The translations under genes and the position numbers were made by a program. Under the pieces are notes generated by a model. It made no database searches. It was not told the DNA's origin and saw only the letters and a program-made list of their open reading frames with translations. This document shows, in pieces, positions 1 to 9,294 of a stretch of 47,067 nt of DNA (position 1 is its first letter; the number at the start of each line of letters is the position of its first letter). The DNA is from Giesbergeria sp. (GTDB lineage: Bacteria > Pseudomonadota > Gammaproteobacteria > Burkholderiales > Burkholderiaceae_C): contig JAGNYI010000023.1 of the NCBI GenBank assembly GCA_017985015.1, forward strand, positions 1-47,067, given 5' to 3'.

Positions 1-473
1 TCGGCCGTGGCGTCGCCGCGCAGCACGGGGCGTTCGGCGCCATCGGGCAGCGCTGCATCCTCAAGCATGCCGGTATAGGCCCGGATGCCGGTTCCGCCGA
101 CGATGCCGCGCACCAGAGTGAAAACGCTGGAGACGCGCAACCAATGCGCATCTTTCTGCGGCACGTCGATGAGGATGCGTGCGGTGCCGTCGCCACCCAG
201 TTCAATACGGCGCACCCGGCCAATCGGAAAGCCCGAAAACGTCATGTCCATGCCCACCACGACGCCCTCTGAATCGTCGGCGATCAGCACCAGGCGCTGC
301 GTGGGCTCAAAGGCGCCACGCGCCACCATCAGGTACAGGGCCGATCCGACCACCAGAAAGAGCGTGAAGAACAGCAGCGCGAAGGCCTTGAGCCGCAGAT
401 GCGCCACGGGGCGAATGAGTTCGGCTTCGCCCAACTCGGCGGCCATCGGTTCAGGCTGTGATGGAGAGGTCAT
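1..473 (-). CDS. MCE-domain (MlaD-like) lipid transport protein, C-terminus beyond window
   Basis: This is the first 157 codons of a substrate-binding protein of the Mla/MCE lipid transport class, which works with an inner-membrane ABC permease to move phospholipids across the periplasm. A cytoplasmic N-terminus of about 28 residues is followed by one membrane segment (about residues 29-50). An MCE domain then begins near residue 56, with the typical G-hinged pattern GVVVGMDMTFSGFPIGRV. The start ATG at 473 lies 33 bp after the MlaE-like permease stop, so the two genes are probably co-transcribed. The gene runs off the left edge, so its length and tail are unknown. It could be a PqiB- or LetB-like multi-MCE protein instead of a single-MCE MlaD. 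The short visible part does not decide this. Confidence 0.8.
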   Translation of the reverse strand, partial: MTSPSQPEPMAAELGEAELIRPVAHLRLKAFALLFFTLFLVVGSALYLMVARGAFEPTQRLVLIADDSEGVVVGMDMTFSGFPIGRVRRIELGGDGTARILIDVPQKDAHWLRVSSVFTLVRGIVGGTGIRAYTGMLEDAALPDGAERPVLRGDATA

Positions 474-506
474 GCAATCCAGAACGAAGAGAAAGATTCA
501 AGAAAT

Positions 507-1304
507 TCAGTAGTAGTTGCCAACGAGAGAGATCATCTCGATCAGCAGCAAGACGGCAAACATGCGGGCCAACCCGCCCAACTCGGAGCGGCGCTCACTC
601 TTGCCCAAATCGTAGAGCCCGGCGGTCATGGGAATCACGGCGATGGCCAGGCTGAAAAACAGCGTCTTGAGCGCAAACACCAGCGTCACTTCGGGCGAAA
701 ACACATGGCCGAACATGCGCGTAAAGCTTACAAGGCCGGCCGTGTTGAAGCCATACACGCTCAGGTACGACATGACCAGCGCCACCACGCAGGACAGCGC
801 CGCCAGGGTCACACTGGCAAACGCGGCAGCCACCACGCGTGGCAGCAGCTCCATACGTACGGAGTCCGCGCCGGCCCGGTCCAGCGCCGCCAGCCGCCCG
901 CTCACGCGCAGGCTGGCAAGCTGAGAGCCGCTGGGGATGGCGCAGCGCATGGCGACAAACATGGCGGCCGTCAACGGAATCAACTCCAGCACCAGCACGC
1001 GAATCACCATCTCCAGCGCATAGCGCGAGAGGCCGTAACTGAGCGCTGTCACCACCACGATGCGGGTGATGACCAAGCTCAGCAGCGCAGCCAGCACGGT
1101 AAAGCCGAGCAGGATGGGGGTGGTTTCCAGATAAATGCGCCGCGCCATCAGGCCCCGCCCCAGCCGGCCGTAGCTCGACGGCGAGAGCCCCAGCACCAGC
1201 ACGACGGCGCCCAGATAGACGATGCGCCACCAAGCCAGCGCCCAGCCCCAGATCAGACGCGCAAGGCGCTCGGGCAAGGTGTGAACGGCTTGGCTTAGCA
1301 GCAT
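507..1304 (-). CDS. MlaE-family ABC transporter permease
   Basis: This 265-residue inner-membrane protein resembles MlaE-type permeases of phospholipid (Mla) transporters, which average about 260 residues. It has an N-terminal amphipathic stretch and several hydrophobic segments, including LLGFTVLAALLSLVITRIVV around residues 65-85 and further helices near 165-195 and 205-230. The family-typical central region runs ELIPLTAAMFVAMRCAIPSG. The ATG at 1304 is the first start after the divergent intergenic region. The gene heads an operon with the MCE protein downstream. No MlaF-like ATPase gene lies upstream, because that side is occupied by a divergent YitT-family gene. The ATPase must lie beyond the left edge or elsewhere in the genome. 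Confidence 0.8.
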   Translation of the reverse strand: MLLSQAVHTLPERLARLIWGWALAWWRIVYLGAVVLVLGLSPSSYGRLGRGLMARRIYLETTPILLGFTVLAALLSLVITRIVVVTALSYGLSRYALEMVIRVLVLELIPLTAAMFVAMRCAIPSGSQLASLRVSGRLAALDRAGADSVRMELLPRVVAAAFASVTLAALSCVVALVMSYLSVYGFNTAGLVSFTRMFGHVFSPEVTLVFALKTLFFSLAIAVIPMTAGLYDLGKSERRSELGGLARMFAVLLLIEMISLVGNYY

Positions 1305-1340
1305 GGCACTTGATCATAGCGTTGCCAGCAAAATTTCTAA

Positions 1341-1388
1341 TAAAATATGCCTCTAGCGCTTATTCCAATTACGTAGATAGCTATAAAA
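1341..1388 (+). repeat. Intergenic AGCGCT/AGCTAT repeat element, copy 1
   Basis: This AT-richer stretch in the divergent gap between the permease and the YitT-family gene reads GCCTCTAGCGCTTATT followed by GATAGCTATAAAA. It shares GCCTCTAGCGC with the element at 40445-40494 and, in reverse complement, AGCGCTAGAG with the one at 28513-28557. The 143 bp gap also must hold the promoters of both divergent genes. I see no confident -35/-10 pair apart from this element. Confidence 0.6.
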
Positions 1389-1447
1389 TTGGAAGCATTC
1401 ATCGTTTGCTGACTGTGGCCCGCACTCCGGGCATCCTTCCTGCCCCC

Positions 1448-2080
1448 ATGCCTGGAACGCCTTCTTCCCCACCGGGCCTTCCCGCCGCAGTGCCCCATAG
1501 CCTGCTTGAAGACGCGATCGCCATCTTCACCGGGGTGACGCTGATCTCCGTCGGCGTGGCGTTGTTCACCAGCGCCGGCCTACTTACAGGCGGCACGGCT
1601 GGGCTCGCCTTCCTGCTGCACTACACGGCTGGCTGGGGCTTTGGCAAGGTGTTCTTCGTGATCAATCTGCCCTTTTACTGGCTCGCACTGCGCAAGTTTG
1701 GCAAGGCGTTTGCGCTCAAGACCTTCATTGCCGTGGCGCTGCTGTCACTGCTGACCGAATTGCAACCGCAGTTTCTGCGCTTTGCCGATCTGCAGCCGCT
1801 GTATGCTGCCATCGCGGGAGGCCTGATCACCGGCACGGGCTTCCTGGCGCTTTTCCGGCACCGCTGCAGCCTGGGCGGTGTCGGCATTCTGGCGCTGTAC
1901 CTGCAAGACCGGCACGGCTGGCGCGCCGGCAAAATTCAAATGGGGATCGACTGCGCCATCGTGCTGCTCGCGCTGTGGAGCGTGGAGCCGTCTCGCGTGG
2001 CGTATTCGGTGGTGGGTGCCGTGGCGCTCAACCTGGTGCTGGCCATGAACCACCGCCCGGGGCGTTACATGGTGGTTTGA
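1448..2080 (+). CDS. YitT-family integral membrane protein
   Basis: This 210-residue polytopic membrane protein belongs to the YitT/COG1284-like family of unknown transport function. About five hydrophobic helices are visible, beginning near residue 20 (AIFTGVTLISVGVALFTSAG) with the family's Gly-rich turn LLTGGTAGLAFLLHY. The C-terminal DUF2179 domain of many Gram-positive YitT proteins is absent, so this is the short form. I chose the ATG at 1448. The open frame extends upstream to 1310, but those 46 codons run through an intergenic repeat element and show no membrane-protein character. The gene is convergent with the phosphoribosyltransferase gene, with a 23 bp gap and no obvious terminator between them. 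The function is unknown. Confidence 0.7.
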   Translation: MPGTPSSPPGLPAAVPHSLLEDAIAIFTGVTLISVGVALFTSAGLLTGGTAGLAFLLHYTAGWGFGKVFFVINLPFYWLALRKFGKAFALKTFIAVALLSLLTELQPQFLRFADLQPLYAAIAGGLITGTGFLALFRHRCSLGGVGILALYLQDRHGWRAGKIQMGIDCAIVLLALWSVEPSRVAYSVVGAVALNLVLAMNHRPGRYMVV

Positions 2081-2103
2081 AGCGCCAGAACGTGTTTACG
2101 CTC

Positions 2104-2628
2104 TCAGACGCGCCACTTTTCCAGCAGTTTGTCCGGATTGAGGCTGTCGTAGGTCTCGAAAGGCTGGTGAATCCACGGGTTGGTGGGCAGATATTCCACC
2201 GAATAATCGGCCTCGAACGTCGACAAGGCCTTGGTCCAGATCACGGCGCTGCGCAGTTCGGTGATTGGAGCGTAATTGGTCTTGAGCATCTTGATGACAG
2301 CGTTCAAGGTATGACCGGTATCGGCCAAATCGTCCACCAGCAGCACACGGCCGGCGATCTCGCCCTTGGGCGTGGTGATGAAGCGCGCGATGTCGAGGTG
2401 TCCCTGCACCGTGCCAGCCTCGGCGCGGTAGGAGCTGGTCGACATGATGGCCAGGGGTTTGTCGAAAATGCGGCTGAGAATGTCGCCGGGGCGCAAGCCC
2501 CCGCGCGCCAGGCACAGGATGGTGTCGAACTGCCAGCCCGACTGGTGCACACGCAGCGCCAGTTTTTCAATCAGGCTGTGGTATTCGTCGTAACTGACGT
2601 AGAGATGCTTGCCGTCTTCTGTCAACAT
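2104..2628 (-). CDS. Type I phosphoribosyltransferase, probably purine salvage
   Basis: This 174-residue protein has a type I phosphoribosyltransferase fold. The PRPP-binding signature VLLVDDLADTGHTL lies at about residues 95-108, with the paired acidic residues that bind PRPP. The N-terminal ARGGLRPGDILS loop at about 41-52 is typical of xanthine/guanine/hypoxanthine salvage enzymes. It probably transfers a purine base to PRPP in the cytoplasm. The start ATG at 2628 is preceded by a clear AGGAG Shine-Dalgarno sequence. The gene lies 58 bp downstream of purA on the same strand, which fits a purine role. The exact base specificity (hypoxanthine, xanthine or guanine) cannot be read from the sequence. 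It is the last gene of the long minus-strand housekeeping run. Confidence 0.8.
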   Translation of the reverse strand: MLTEDGKHLYVSYDEYHSLIEKLALRVHQSGWQFDTILCLARGGLRPGDILSRIFDKPLAIMSTSSYRAEAGTVQGHLDIARFITTPKGEIAGRVLLVDDLADTGHTLNAVIKMLKTNYAPITELRSAVIWTKALSTFEADYSVEYLPTNPWIHQPFETYDSLNPDKLLEKWRV

Positions 2629-2658
2629 GGGTTAGCTCCTGTTTCAATAGCTATCAAA

Positions 2659-4030
<1,372 letters not shown>

Positions 4031-4049
4031 TCAGAAATCACACAAGGCA

Positions 4050-5198
4050 TCAGAGGGCACGAGCCACCCATTCGCCGCCAATGCACGCCAGTTCCCTGTC
4101 GCAGCGAAATTCATCCACTTCACTCTCTTGCCCGGGCAACACGCAGACCACGGTCTCGCCACTCGCGCGCAAGGCCTCAATGGCCGCCCGCACTTCGGCC
4201 GCGTCTCCCCACGGGGCACGAATGGCACCGCGCAGTACGCGTGCGGGAACGATGCTAACCAGTTGCTTGAGGTCCATGCCAAAGCCCACCGCCGGGCGCT
4301 TGCGGCCGAACGCCGCTCCCACCGCGTCGTAGCGGCCTCCCTTGGCGACCGCATCGCCCGCAGCGTGCGCATAAATGGCAAAGTGCACTCCGCTGTAGTA
4401 CGCGTAGCCGCGCAAATCGGCCAGATCGAACCCGACGCGGGTATCCGCAATTCGGCTGGCAAGCCACTGCAAATCGTCAAGCGCCGCACCAATAGCCGGC
4501 AACGCTGGCAAAACGCGTCGCGCCTCGGCAATCACTGAGGTGTCACCGTACAACTGCAGGAGCGCGAGCAGTCCCTCGCGCGAAGCGGTCGGGAACCCGC
4601 GGCACAGCGAGGCCAGTTCGCTGGCGTCCTTGGCTGCGAGTGCGGCGTAGATGGCATTGCGGACGCTGGGTTCCAAGGAAACCGATTCAAGCAGGCTGCG
4701 GACAATACGAATGTCGCCCATATCCACACATGCAGTACGCACCTGCGCTACGCGCAGGCAGGCAAGCGCCAGTTCAAGACTCTCCAAGTCGGCCTCGCGG
4801 CCGGCGTGCCCGTAGGTTTCTGCGCCAAACTGCAGCGGCTCGCGCGAGACGTGGGGACGATCTGGCCAAGTGCGCAGCACCGGCCCGCAGTAACACAAGC
4901 GCGTGACGCCATGGCGGTTGAGCAGATGCGCATCAATGCGCGCCGCCTGTTGCGTGGTGTCGGCACGCAATCCGAGCATGCGGCCCGACATCTGATCCAC
5001 CAGCTTGAAGGTCTGAAGATCCAGCGCTTCGCCAGTGCCGGTGAGCAGGGAATCGAGATGTTCCAGCAACGGCGGCATGATCAGCTCATAGCCATAGCCT
5101 CTGGCGGTGTCGAGCAAGCTGCGACGCAATTCTTCGATGTGTCTGGCCTCTGAAGGCAGCACATCGGCAATGTGATCCGGAAGGACCCAAGCAGACAT
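4050..5198 (-). CDS. hisZ: ATP phosphoribosyltransferase regulatory subunit
   Basis: HisZ is a catalytically inactive paralogue of histidyl-tRNA synthetase. It pairs with the short form of HisG and is required for its activity and for feedback control by histidine. The 382 residues include the synthetase-like motif 2 region ([20 protein letters not shown]) and a C-terminal motif 3 equivalent ([15 protein letters not shown]). Compared with hisS in this same window it lacks the tRNA anticodon-binding domain and is shorter. The ATG at 5198 follows a GGGGAAGAGGC-type leader on the opposite side of a 107 bp gap from hflC. Its position between hflC and purA is typical of Comamonadaceae-like betaproteobacteria. 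A short HisG should be encoded elsewhere in this genome. Confidence 0.93.
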   Translation of the reverse strand: MSAWVLPDHIADVLPSEARHIEELRRSLLDTARGYGYELIMPPLLEHLDSLLTGTGEALDLQTFKLVDQMSGRMLGLRADTTQQAARIDAHLLNRHGVTRLCYCGPVLRTWPDRPHVSREPLQFGAETYGHAGREADLESLELALACLRVAQVRTACVDMGDIRIVRSLLESVSLEPSVRNAIYAALAAKDASELASLCRGFPTASREGLLALLQLYGDTSVIAEARRVLPALPAIGAALDDLQWLASRIADTRVGFDLADLRGYAYYSGVHFAIYAHAAGDAVAKGGRYDAVGAAFGRKRPAVGFGMDLKQLVSIVPARVLRGAIRAPWGDAAEVRAAIEALRASGETVVCVLPGQESEVDEFRCDRELACIGGEWVARAL

Positions 5199-5243
5199 GT
5201 AGGGGAAGAGGCAGAGGGAAAACGGTGATTCTACCGGGTACGT

Positions 5244-5270
5244 CCGTGCGCGCGTGCAAGTAGCGCACGG
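5244..5270 (-). other. Perfect 8 bp hairpin between hflC and hisZ
   Basis: CCGTGCGC (5244-5251) and GCGCACGG (5263-5270) form a perfect inverted repeat with an 11 nt loop in the 107 bp gap between hflC and hisZ. No T-run follows on either strand. It is therefore more likely an mRNA stability or processing structure than a rho-independent terminator. Confidence 0.45.
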
Positions 5271-5305
5271 CTCGGCAGGAACAAGCTGCCTGCGCGCGGA
5301 ACTCT

Positions 5306-6208
5306 TTACTTGCGGCCCGTGCCAGGCTCAGGCGCAGGCGAACGCATGGAACGGAAGAAATCCGACGACGCAGGGTCCACCACCATCACGTCTCCTTTCT
5401 TGTTCATGCTTGCCTTGTAGGCTTCGAGGCTGCGATAAAACCGCGCAAACTGCGGGTCCTTGCCAAAGGCATCGGCGTAAATTTTGGCAGCAGCTGCGTC
5501 GCCTTCGCCCTTGACCTTCTGGGCATCACGGTAGGCATTGGCAACTGCGATCTCGCGCTGGCGGTCCGCGTCGGCACGAATTTTTTCTCCTTCGGCGGCG
5601 CCGGTGGAACGCAGTTCATTCGCTACCCGCTTGCGCTCGGCCTCCATGCGCCGGTAGACCGATTCGGTGATGGCTTCGACATAGTCGATGCGCGTAATGC
5701 GCACATCCACGACGTCCACGCCCCACGGCTTGGCACCGCGCACCGATTCCAGCACCTCGCGCTTGACGTCGGCCATCAGATCTTCACGCTTGAGCGAGAG
5801 CAATTCCTTGACCGTACGTTTGTTGATTTCTTCCTGCAGCGAGTTGCGCACCACGCGGTTGAGCTGCATGGCTCCGGCGTTTTCGTCCAGCCCCACGTTG
5901 CGGATGTACTGCGACGGCTCGCTGATCCGCCAGCGCACGTACCAGTCGATCACCACGCGCTGCTTTTCGGCAGTGAGCATGGGTTCGGCGTCCGTACTGT
6001 CAAGCGTCAGAAGGCGTTTGTCGATGTATGAGACGTTTTGAAACGGCGGTGGCAGCTTGAAATTGAGCCCCGGCTCAGTGATCACCTCTTTGATCTGCCC
6101 CAAGGCATACAGCACACCGAACTGGCGCTGATCGACAACGAAAACCATGGAACTGAGCAAGGCCAGCGCCACGAGAATGGTAGATGCAATAAAACCGACC
6201 CTGTTCAC
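5306..6208 (-). CDS. hflC: HflC, modulator of the FtsH protease
   Basis: HflC is an SPFH/band-7 membrane protein that forms a large periplasmic complex with HflK around the FtsH protease and modulates its activity. The 300 residues start with a single N-terminal membrane helix (about 6-26), followed by the family motif [14 protein letters not shown]. The SPFH domain carries [12 protein letters not shown], and a charged helical region with [20 protein letters not shown] follows. The start is a GTG at 6208 preceded by GGAGAG at good spacing, only 9 bp after the hflK stop, so the two genes are co-translated. The C-terminal tail is Pro/Gly-rich and short. Confidence 0.95.
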   Translation of the reverse strand: MNRVGFIASTILVALALLSSMVFVVDQRQFGVLYALGQIKEVITEPGLNFKLPPPFQNVSYIDKRLLTLDSTDAEPMLTAEKQRVVIDWYVRWRISEPSQYIRNVGLDENAGAMQLNRVVRNSLQEEINKRTVKELLSLKREDLMADVKREVLESVRGAKPWGVDVVDVRITRIDYVEAITESVYRRMEAERKRVANELRSTGAAEGEKIRADADRQREIAVANAYRDAQKVKGEGDAAAAKIYADAFGKDPQFARFYRSLEAYKASMNKKGDVMVVDPASSDFFRSMRSPAPEPGTGRK

Positions 6209-6217
6209 TCTGCTCTC

Positions 6218-7582
6218 CTAGCGCGACTCGCGCTCACGCGAGCGATTGGCATCACGTACACGCGAATCGGTCGACAAATTCGATGGACTGGTAGTCGGCA
6301 AACTCGGACTCACCGCATTGGACGCGGGCTCGGCCGGGGAAGCGGCCGCACCGGCTCCCGCACCCGCACCCGCACCCGCAAGAATCTTGTCAAGCGGCAG
6401 GTACAGCAGATTCGAGCCGCTGCGGGAATCCACGAGCACCTTGGTGACATTGCTGTATACCTGTTGCATCGTCTCGATGTACATGCGGTCTCGCGTGACC
6501 TGGGGTGCCTTTTCGTACTCGGCAAACACTGCCTGGAATCGCTGCGAATCGCCTTGTGCTTGCGCGACAATGCGGGCCTTGTAGCCGTCCGCCTCTTCTT
6601 TCAGACGCGATGCCGCGCCAACTGCACGTGGAATCACGTCGTTGGCATAGGCCTGGGCTTCGTTCTTTGCACGCTCACGTTCCTGGCCGGCCTTGAGCAC
6701 ATCGTCAAAAGCCGCCTGCACCTGCTCAGGAGGCCGCACGCCACCTTGCTGCAAGTTGACCGCTACGACTTCCACGCCGACCTTGTAGCGATCAAGAATG
6801 GTCTGCATCAATTCGCGCACACGCGGCGCAATCTGATCGCGCTCTTCAGCCAAAGCCGAGTCCATGCGCATCTTGCCGACCACTTCGCGCACGGCGGTTT
6901 CTGCCGCCTGCACCACGGCGTCGCCCGGATTGCGGCTCTCGAACAGCCAGGCACGTGCATCGCCCAAACGGTACTGAACCGCGAACTTGATCTCAACGAT
7001 GTTTTCGTCTTCGGTCAGCATGGCCGATTCACGCAGTCCGGTAGATTTGATGATCGTATCGCGCCCCACGTCCACTGAGCGAATTTGCGTCACAAACACC
7101 AGCTCGTGTCGCTGAATCGGGTACGGCAGTCGCCAGTTGAAACCTGCGCCTACCGTGGACTTGTATTTGCCAAACTGCGTGATGACGGCCTGCTGGCCTT
7201 CCTGCACGATGAAAAACCCGGTCCCCAGCCAGATGAGCACCACAATACCCGCAATCAACCCCAGACCTACGCCAGCGTTCTTCATGTCGGGCTGAAAATT
7301 ACCGCCACCAGCGCCGCGCCCGCCGCCGCCACGCTTGCCAGCGAACAGGCCTGTGAGACGCCGATTGAAATCGCGCCACAACTCGTCCAGATCGGGCGGC
7401 TGCCCCCCGGCCTTGGGACCATTCGGACGCTGGTCTGGCCGTTGCTCCGGGCGCTGCTCCGAGGTGGGCTCGTCACGGCCCTCCTCACCCCCCCTGCCCC
7501 AGCGCGGGTCGTTCAGGTTGAACACGCCAAGCAGGCGCAAATACCAAGGCGCCGCGCGCTGCGGCGAAGGGGACGAATTCAT
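6218..7582 (-). CDS. hflK: HflK, modulator of the FtsH protease
   Basis: HflK is the partner of HflC in the membrane complex that controls FtsH. The 454-residue protein is somewhat longer than E. coli HflK (about 419). The first 85 or so residues are Gly/Pro/Arg-rich and cytoplasmic, including HflK-typical PPDLDELWRDFNRRL. One membrane helix follows (LGLIAGIVVLIWLGTGFFIV), then the SPFH domain (QAVITQFGKY, and VVAVNLQQGGVRPPEQVQAA). The tail contains an Ala-Gly run coded by a perfect hexanucleotide repeat. I chose the ATG at 7582 over a TTG two codons upstream. The gene lies between hflX and hflC. Confidence 0.95.
   Translation of the reverse strand: MNSSPSPQRAAPWYLRLLGVFNLNDPRWGRGGEEGRDEPTSEQRPEQRPDQRPNGPKAGGQPPDLDELWRDFNRRLTGLFAGKRGGGGRGAGGGNFQPDMKNAGVGLGLIAGIVVLIWLGTGFFIVQEGQQAVITQFGKYKSTVGAGFNWRLPYPIQRHELVFVTQIRSVDVGRDTIIKSTGLRESAMLTEDENIVEIKFAVQYRLGDARAWLFESRNPGDAVVQAAETAVREVVGKMRMDSALAEERDQIAPRVRELMQTILDRYKVGVEVVAVNLQQGGVRPPEQVQAAFDDVLKAGQERERAKNEAQAYANDVIPRAVGAASRLKEEADGYKARIVAQAQGDSQRFQAVFAEYEKAPQVTRDRMYIETMQQVYSNVTKVLVDSRSGSNLLYLPLDKILAGAGAGAGAGAAASPAEPASNAVSPSLPTTSPSNLSTDSRVRDANRSRERESR
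6357..6380 (-). repeat. CCCGCA x4 hexanucleotide repeat inside hflK
   Basis: Four perfect copies of CCCGCA (plus-strand reading) lie in frame near the 3' end of hflK. On the coding strand they give alternating Ala-Gly in the linker before the C-terminal tail. Changes in copy number would add or remove two residues without a frameshift. Confidence 0.85.
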
Positions 7583-7649
7583 GCGCAAAATTCTCGGTTT
7601 CTGTTAATTTTCGATGGCAACTGCAAAACTGGTGTCGAAAATGGAAAAT

Positions 7650-8849
7650 TCAATCGCTCACCGATGTTTCTCGGCCAGCAGCGGTGTGAGCGAGCACGAT
7701 TTCGCTGATTTTCTCTCGAAGCTCTGCCATTCCAAGAGATTTCAAGGCGCTGACAAAAACACGCGGAACGGAGCGCCCGGCAAGATCGTAGCTATCGACC
7801 AGATTCAACGGCCGCTGCGCCGGCGCAATGTCATCGAGTTTGTTGAAAACCAAAAGCTGCGGAATGTCCTGCGCACCGATTTCCTGCAACACCTTTTGGA
7901 CCTGCTCAATCTGCTCCGGAAAGCCGGAGTGTGCGGCGTCTACCACGTGCAGCAAAAGATCGGCTTCAACCGCCTCCTGCAAGGTAGCCTCGAACGCGTC
8001 GACCAGCCCATGCGGCAGGTCTCGAATGAAGCCCACCGTATCGGAAAGAGAGACCGACCTGCCAATGTCGCCCAGATAGAGCTGCCTGGTGGTGGTATCA
8101 AGTGTGGCGAAGAGCTGGTCTGCTGCGTAGACGCGGGCCTTGACCAGCGCATTGAACAGCGTGGACTTCCCCGCATTGGTATAGCCTACCAAGGAAATGC
8201 TGAAAACTTCGGCGCGTGAGCGATGGCGCCGCTGGGTGTTGCGCGTTCGCTTGACCTTGACCAACCGATCTTTGGTGCGTTTGATGGCCTCGTCGATCAT
8301 GCGGCGGTCGAGTTCAATCTGCTTTTCACCTGGACCTCCGCGCACCCCGGCGCCGCCGGTCTGACGCTCCAGGTGAGACCATCGACGTACCAAGCGCGTG
8401 CTCAGATACTTCAGGCGCGCAAGCTCCACCTGAAGTTTGCCCTCGTGGCTGCGGGCGCGCTGGGCGAATATCTCAAGAATCAGCAGCGTCCGATCATTCA
8501 CCGGAAGCTCCAGCACCCGCTCAAGATTGCGCTGCTGGCCCGGACTCAGGGATTGATCGAAAAGAACCTCTTGCGCCCCGTGCATTTGCGCAAGCATGCG
8601 AATCTCTTCTGCCTTGCCCGAGCCGACAAACAGAGCGGCATCGGGCGCGCTTCGCTTGCAAGTGATGCGCGCCACCGGAGCAAAGCCAGCGGTCTGCGCC
8701 AACAGGCCGAGCTCAGCCAGTTCGCTGTCGAAATCGGGCAAGCCAAAATCCACTCCCACCAGGAGCACCGGCGCAGCAGACGAAGGTGAAATCGCGGACG
8801 AGCTCAAGTCAGCGAGCTTGCCGCTGGGGCCAGGGTGCACAGGGACCAA
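7650..8849 (-). CDS. hflX: GTPase HflX, ribosome-associated
   Basis: HflX is a GTPase that binds the 50S subunit and splits stalled ribosomes, notably after heat stress. The N-terminal glycine-rich HflX domain includes GSGKAEEIRMLAQ and a downstream coiled region (LARLKYLSTRLVRRWSHLER). An Obg-like G domain follows, with the P-loop GYTNAGKSTLFNAL, the switch DTVGFIRDLPHGLVDAF and the NKLD guanine-specificity motif. The 399-residue length assumes the TTG at 8849, 9 bp after hfq. GTG at 8840 and TTG at 8807 are also possible, and none has a clear Shine-Dalgarno sequence, so the exact start is uncertain. The order hfq-hflX-hflK-hflC is the widely conserved one. Confidence 0.93.
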   Translation of the reverse strand: MVPVHPGPSGKLADLSSSAISPSSAAPVLLVGVDFGLPDFDSELAELGLLAQTAGFAPVARITCKRSAPDAALFVGSGKAEEIRMLAQMHGAQEVLFDQSLSPGQQRNLERVLELPVNDRTLLILEIFAQRARSHEGKLQVELARLKYLSTRLVRRWSHLERQTGGAGVRGGPGEKQIELDRRMIDEAIKRTKDRLVKVKRTRNTQRRHRSRAEVFSISLVGYTNAGKSTLFNALVKARVYAADQLFATLDTTTRQLYLGDIGRSVSLSDTVGFIRDLPHGLVDAFEATLQEAVEADLLLHVVDAAHSGFPEQIEQVQKVLQEIGAQDIPQLLVFNKLDDIAPAQRPLNLVDSYDLAGRSVPRVFVSALKSLGMAELREKISEIVLAHTAAGRETSVSD

Positions 8850-8858
8850 GAAGAACAG

Positions 8859-9122
8859 TCATCGGGCTTCGCCCGTTTCGCTTTCGTCATCACCCGGCTC
8901 GGCCGTGGTGAAACTGACGGGCCTGCCAGGCACGATGGTAGAGATGGCGTGCTTGTAGACCATTTGCGTGACCGTGTTGCGAAGCAGCACCACGTACTGA
9001 TCGAAGGATTCGATCTGACCCTGCAGTTTGATGCCATTGACGAGGTAAATCGAAACAGGCACATGCTCGCGGCGCAGGGCGTTGAGAAAGGGATCCTGAA
9101 GAAGCTGACCTTTGTTGCTCAC
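8859..9122 (-). CDS. hfq: RNA chaperone Hfq
   Basis: Hfq is a hexameric Sm-like RNA chaperone that pairs small RNAs with mRNAs. This 87-residue protein begins [20 protein letters not shown] and has the Sm1 pattern [19 protein letters not shown] and the Sm2 pattern [13 protein letters not shown], both essentially canonical. After residue 72 a short acidic tail ([13 protein letters not shown]) replaces the long tail of enterobacterial Hfq. I chose the GTG at 9122 instead of the ATG six codons upstream. GGAG lies 6 nt before the GTG, and the encoded N-terminus then matches the family exactly. The gene opens the hfl block. A promoter in the 154 bp gap downstream of der is likely but I could not define it. 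Confidence 0.97.
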   Translation of the reverse strand: MSNKGQLLQDPFLNALRREHVPVSIYLVNGIKLQGQIESFDQYVVLLRNTVTQMVYKHAISTIVPGRPVSFTTAEPGDDESETGEAR

Positions 9123-9128
9123 GATATT

Positions 9129-9132
9129 CTCC
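9129..9132 (-). promoter_or_regulatory. Shine-Dalgarno deciding the hfq GTG start
   Basis: GGAG on the minus strand lies 6 nt upstream of the GTG at 9122. It sits inside the upstream extension of the open frame, which argues that the ATG at 9140 is not the start. Confidence 0.7.
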
Positions 9133-9294
9133 GTGTTCAAGTTTGTTGTTGTAAAAATGGGACCTTACCACAGGCAGACCGCTTTTTTGCCTGCTCTTGC
9201 GGCTTTCACACCCGATGGCAGGGTTGTCTTGCAGTCAGACACCTGCCGCCATCAACTCATGCTGGGGTGGCTATCGTCATCGCACATCTGCGCT

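Noticed and set aside
1310-1447. An N-terminal extension of the YitT-family protein
   Set aside because: These 46 codons run through an intergenic repeat and carry no helix or family pattern. The ATG at 1448 is a better start.
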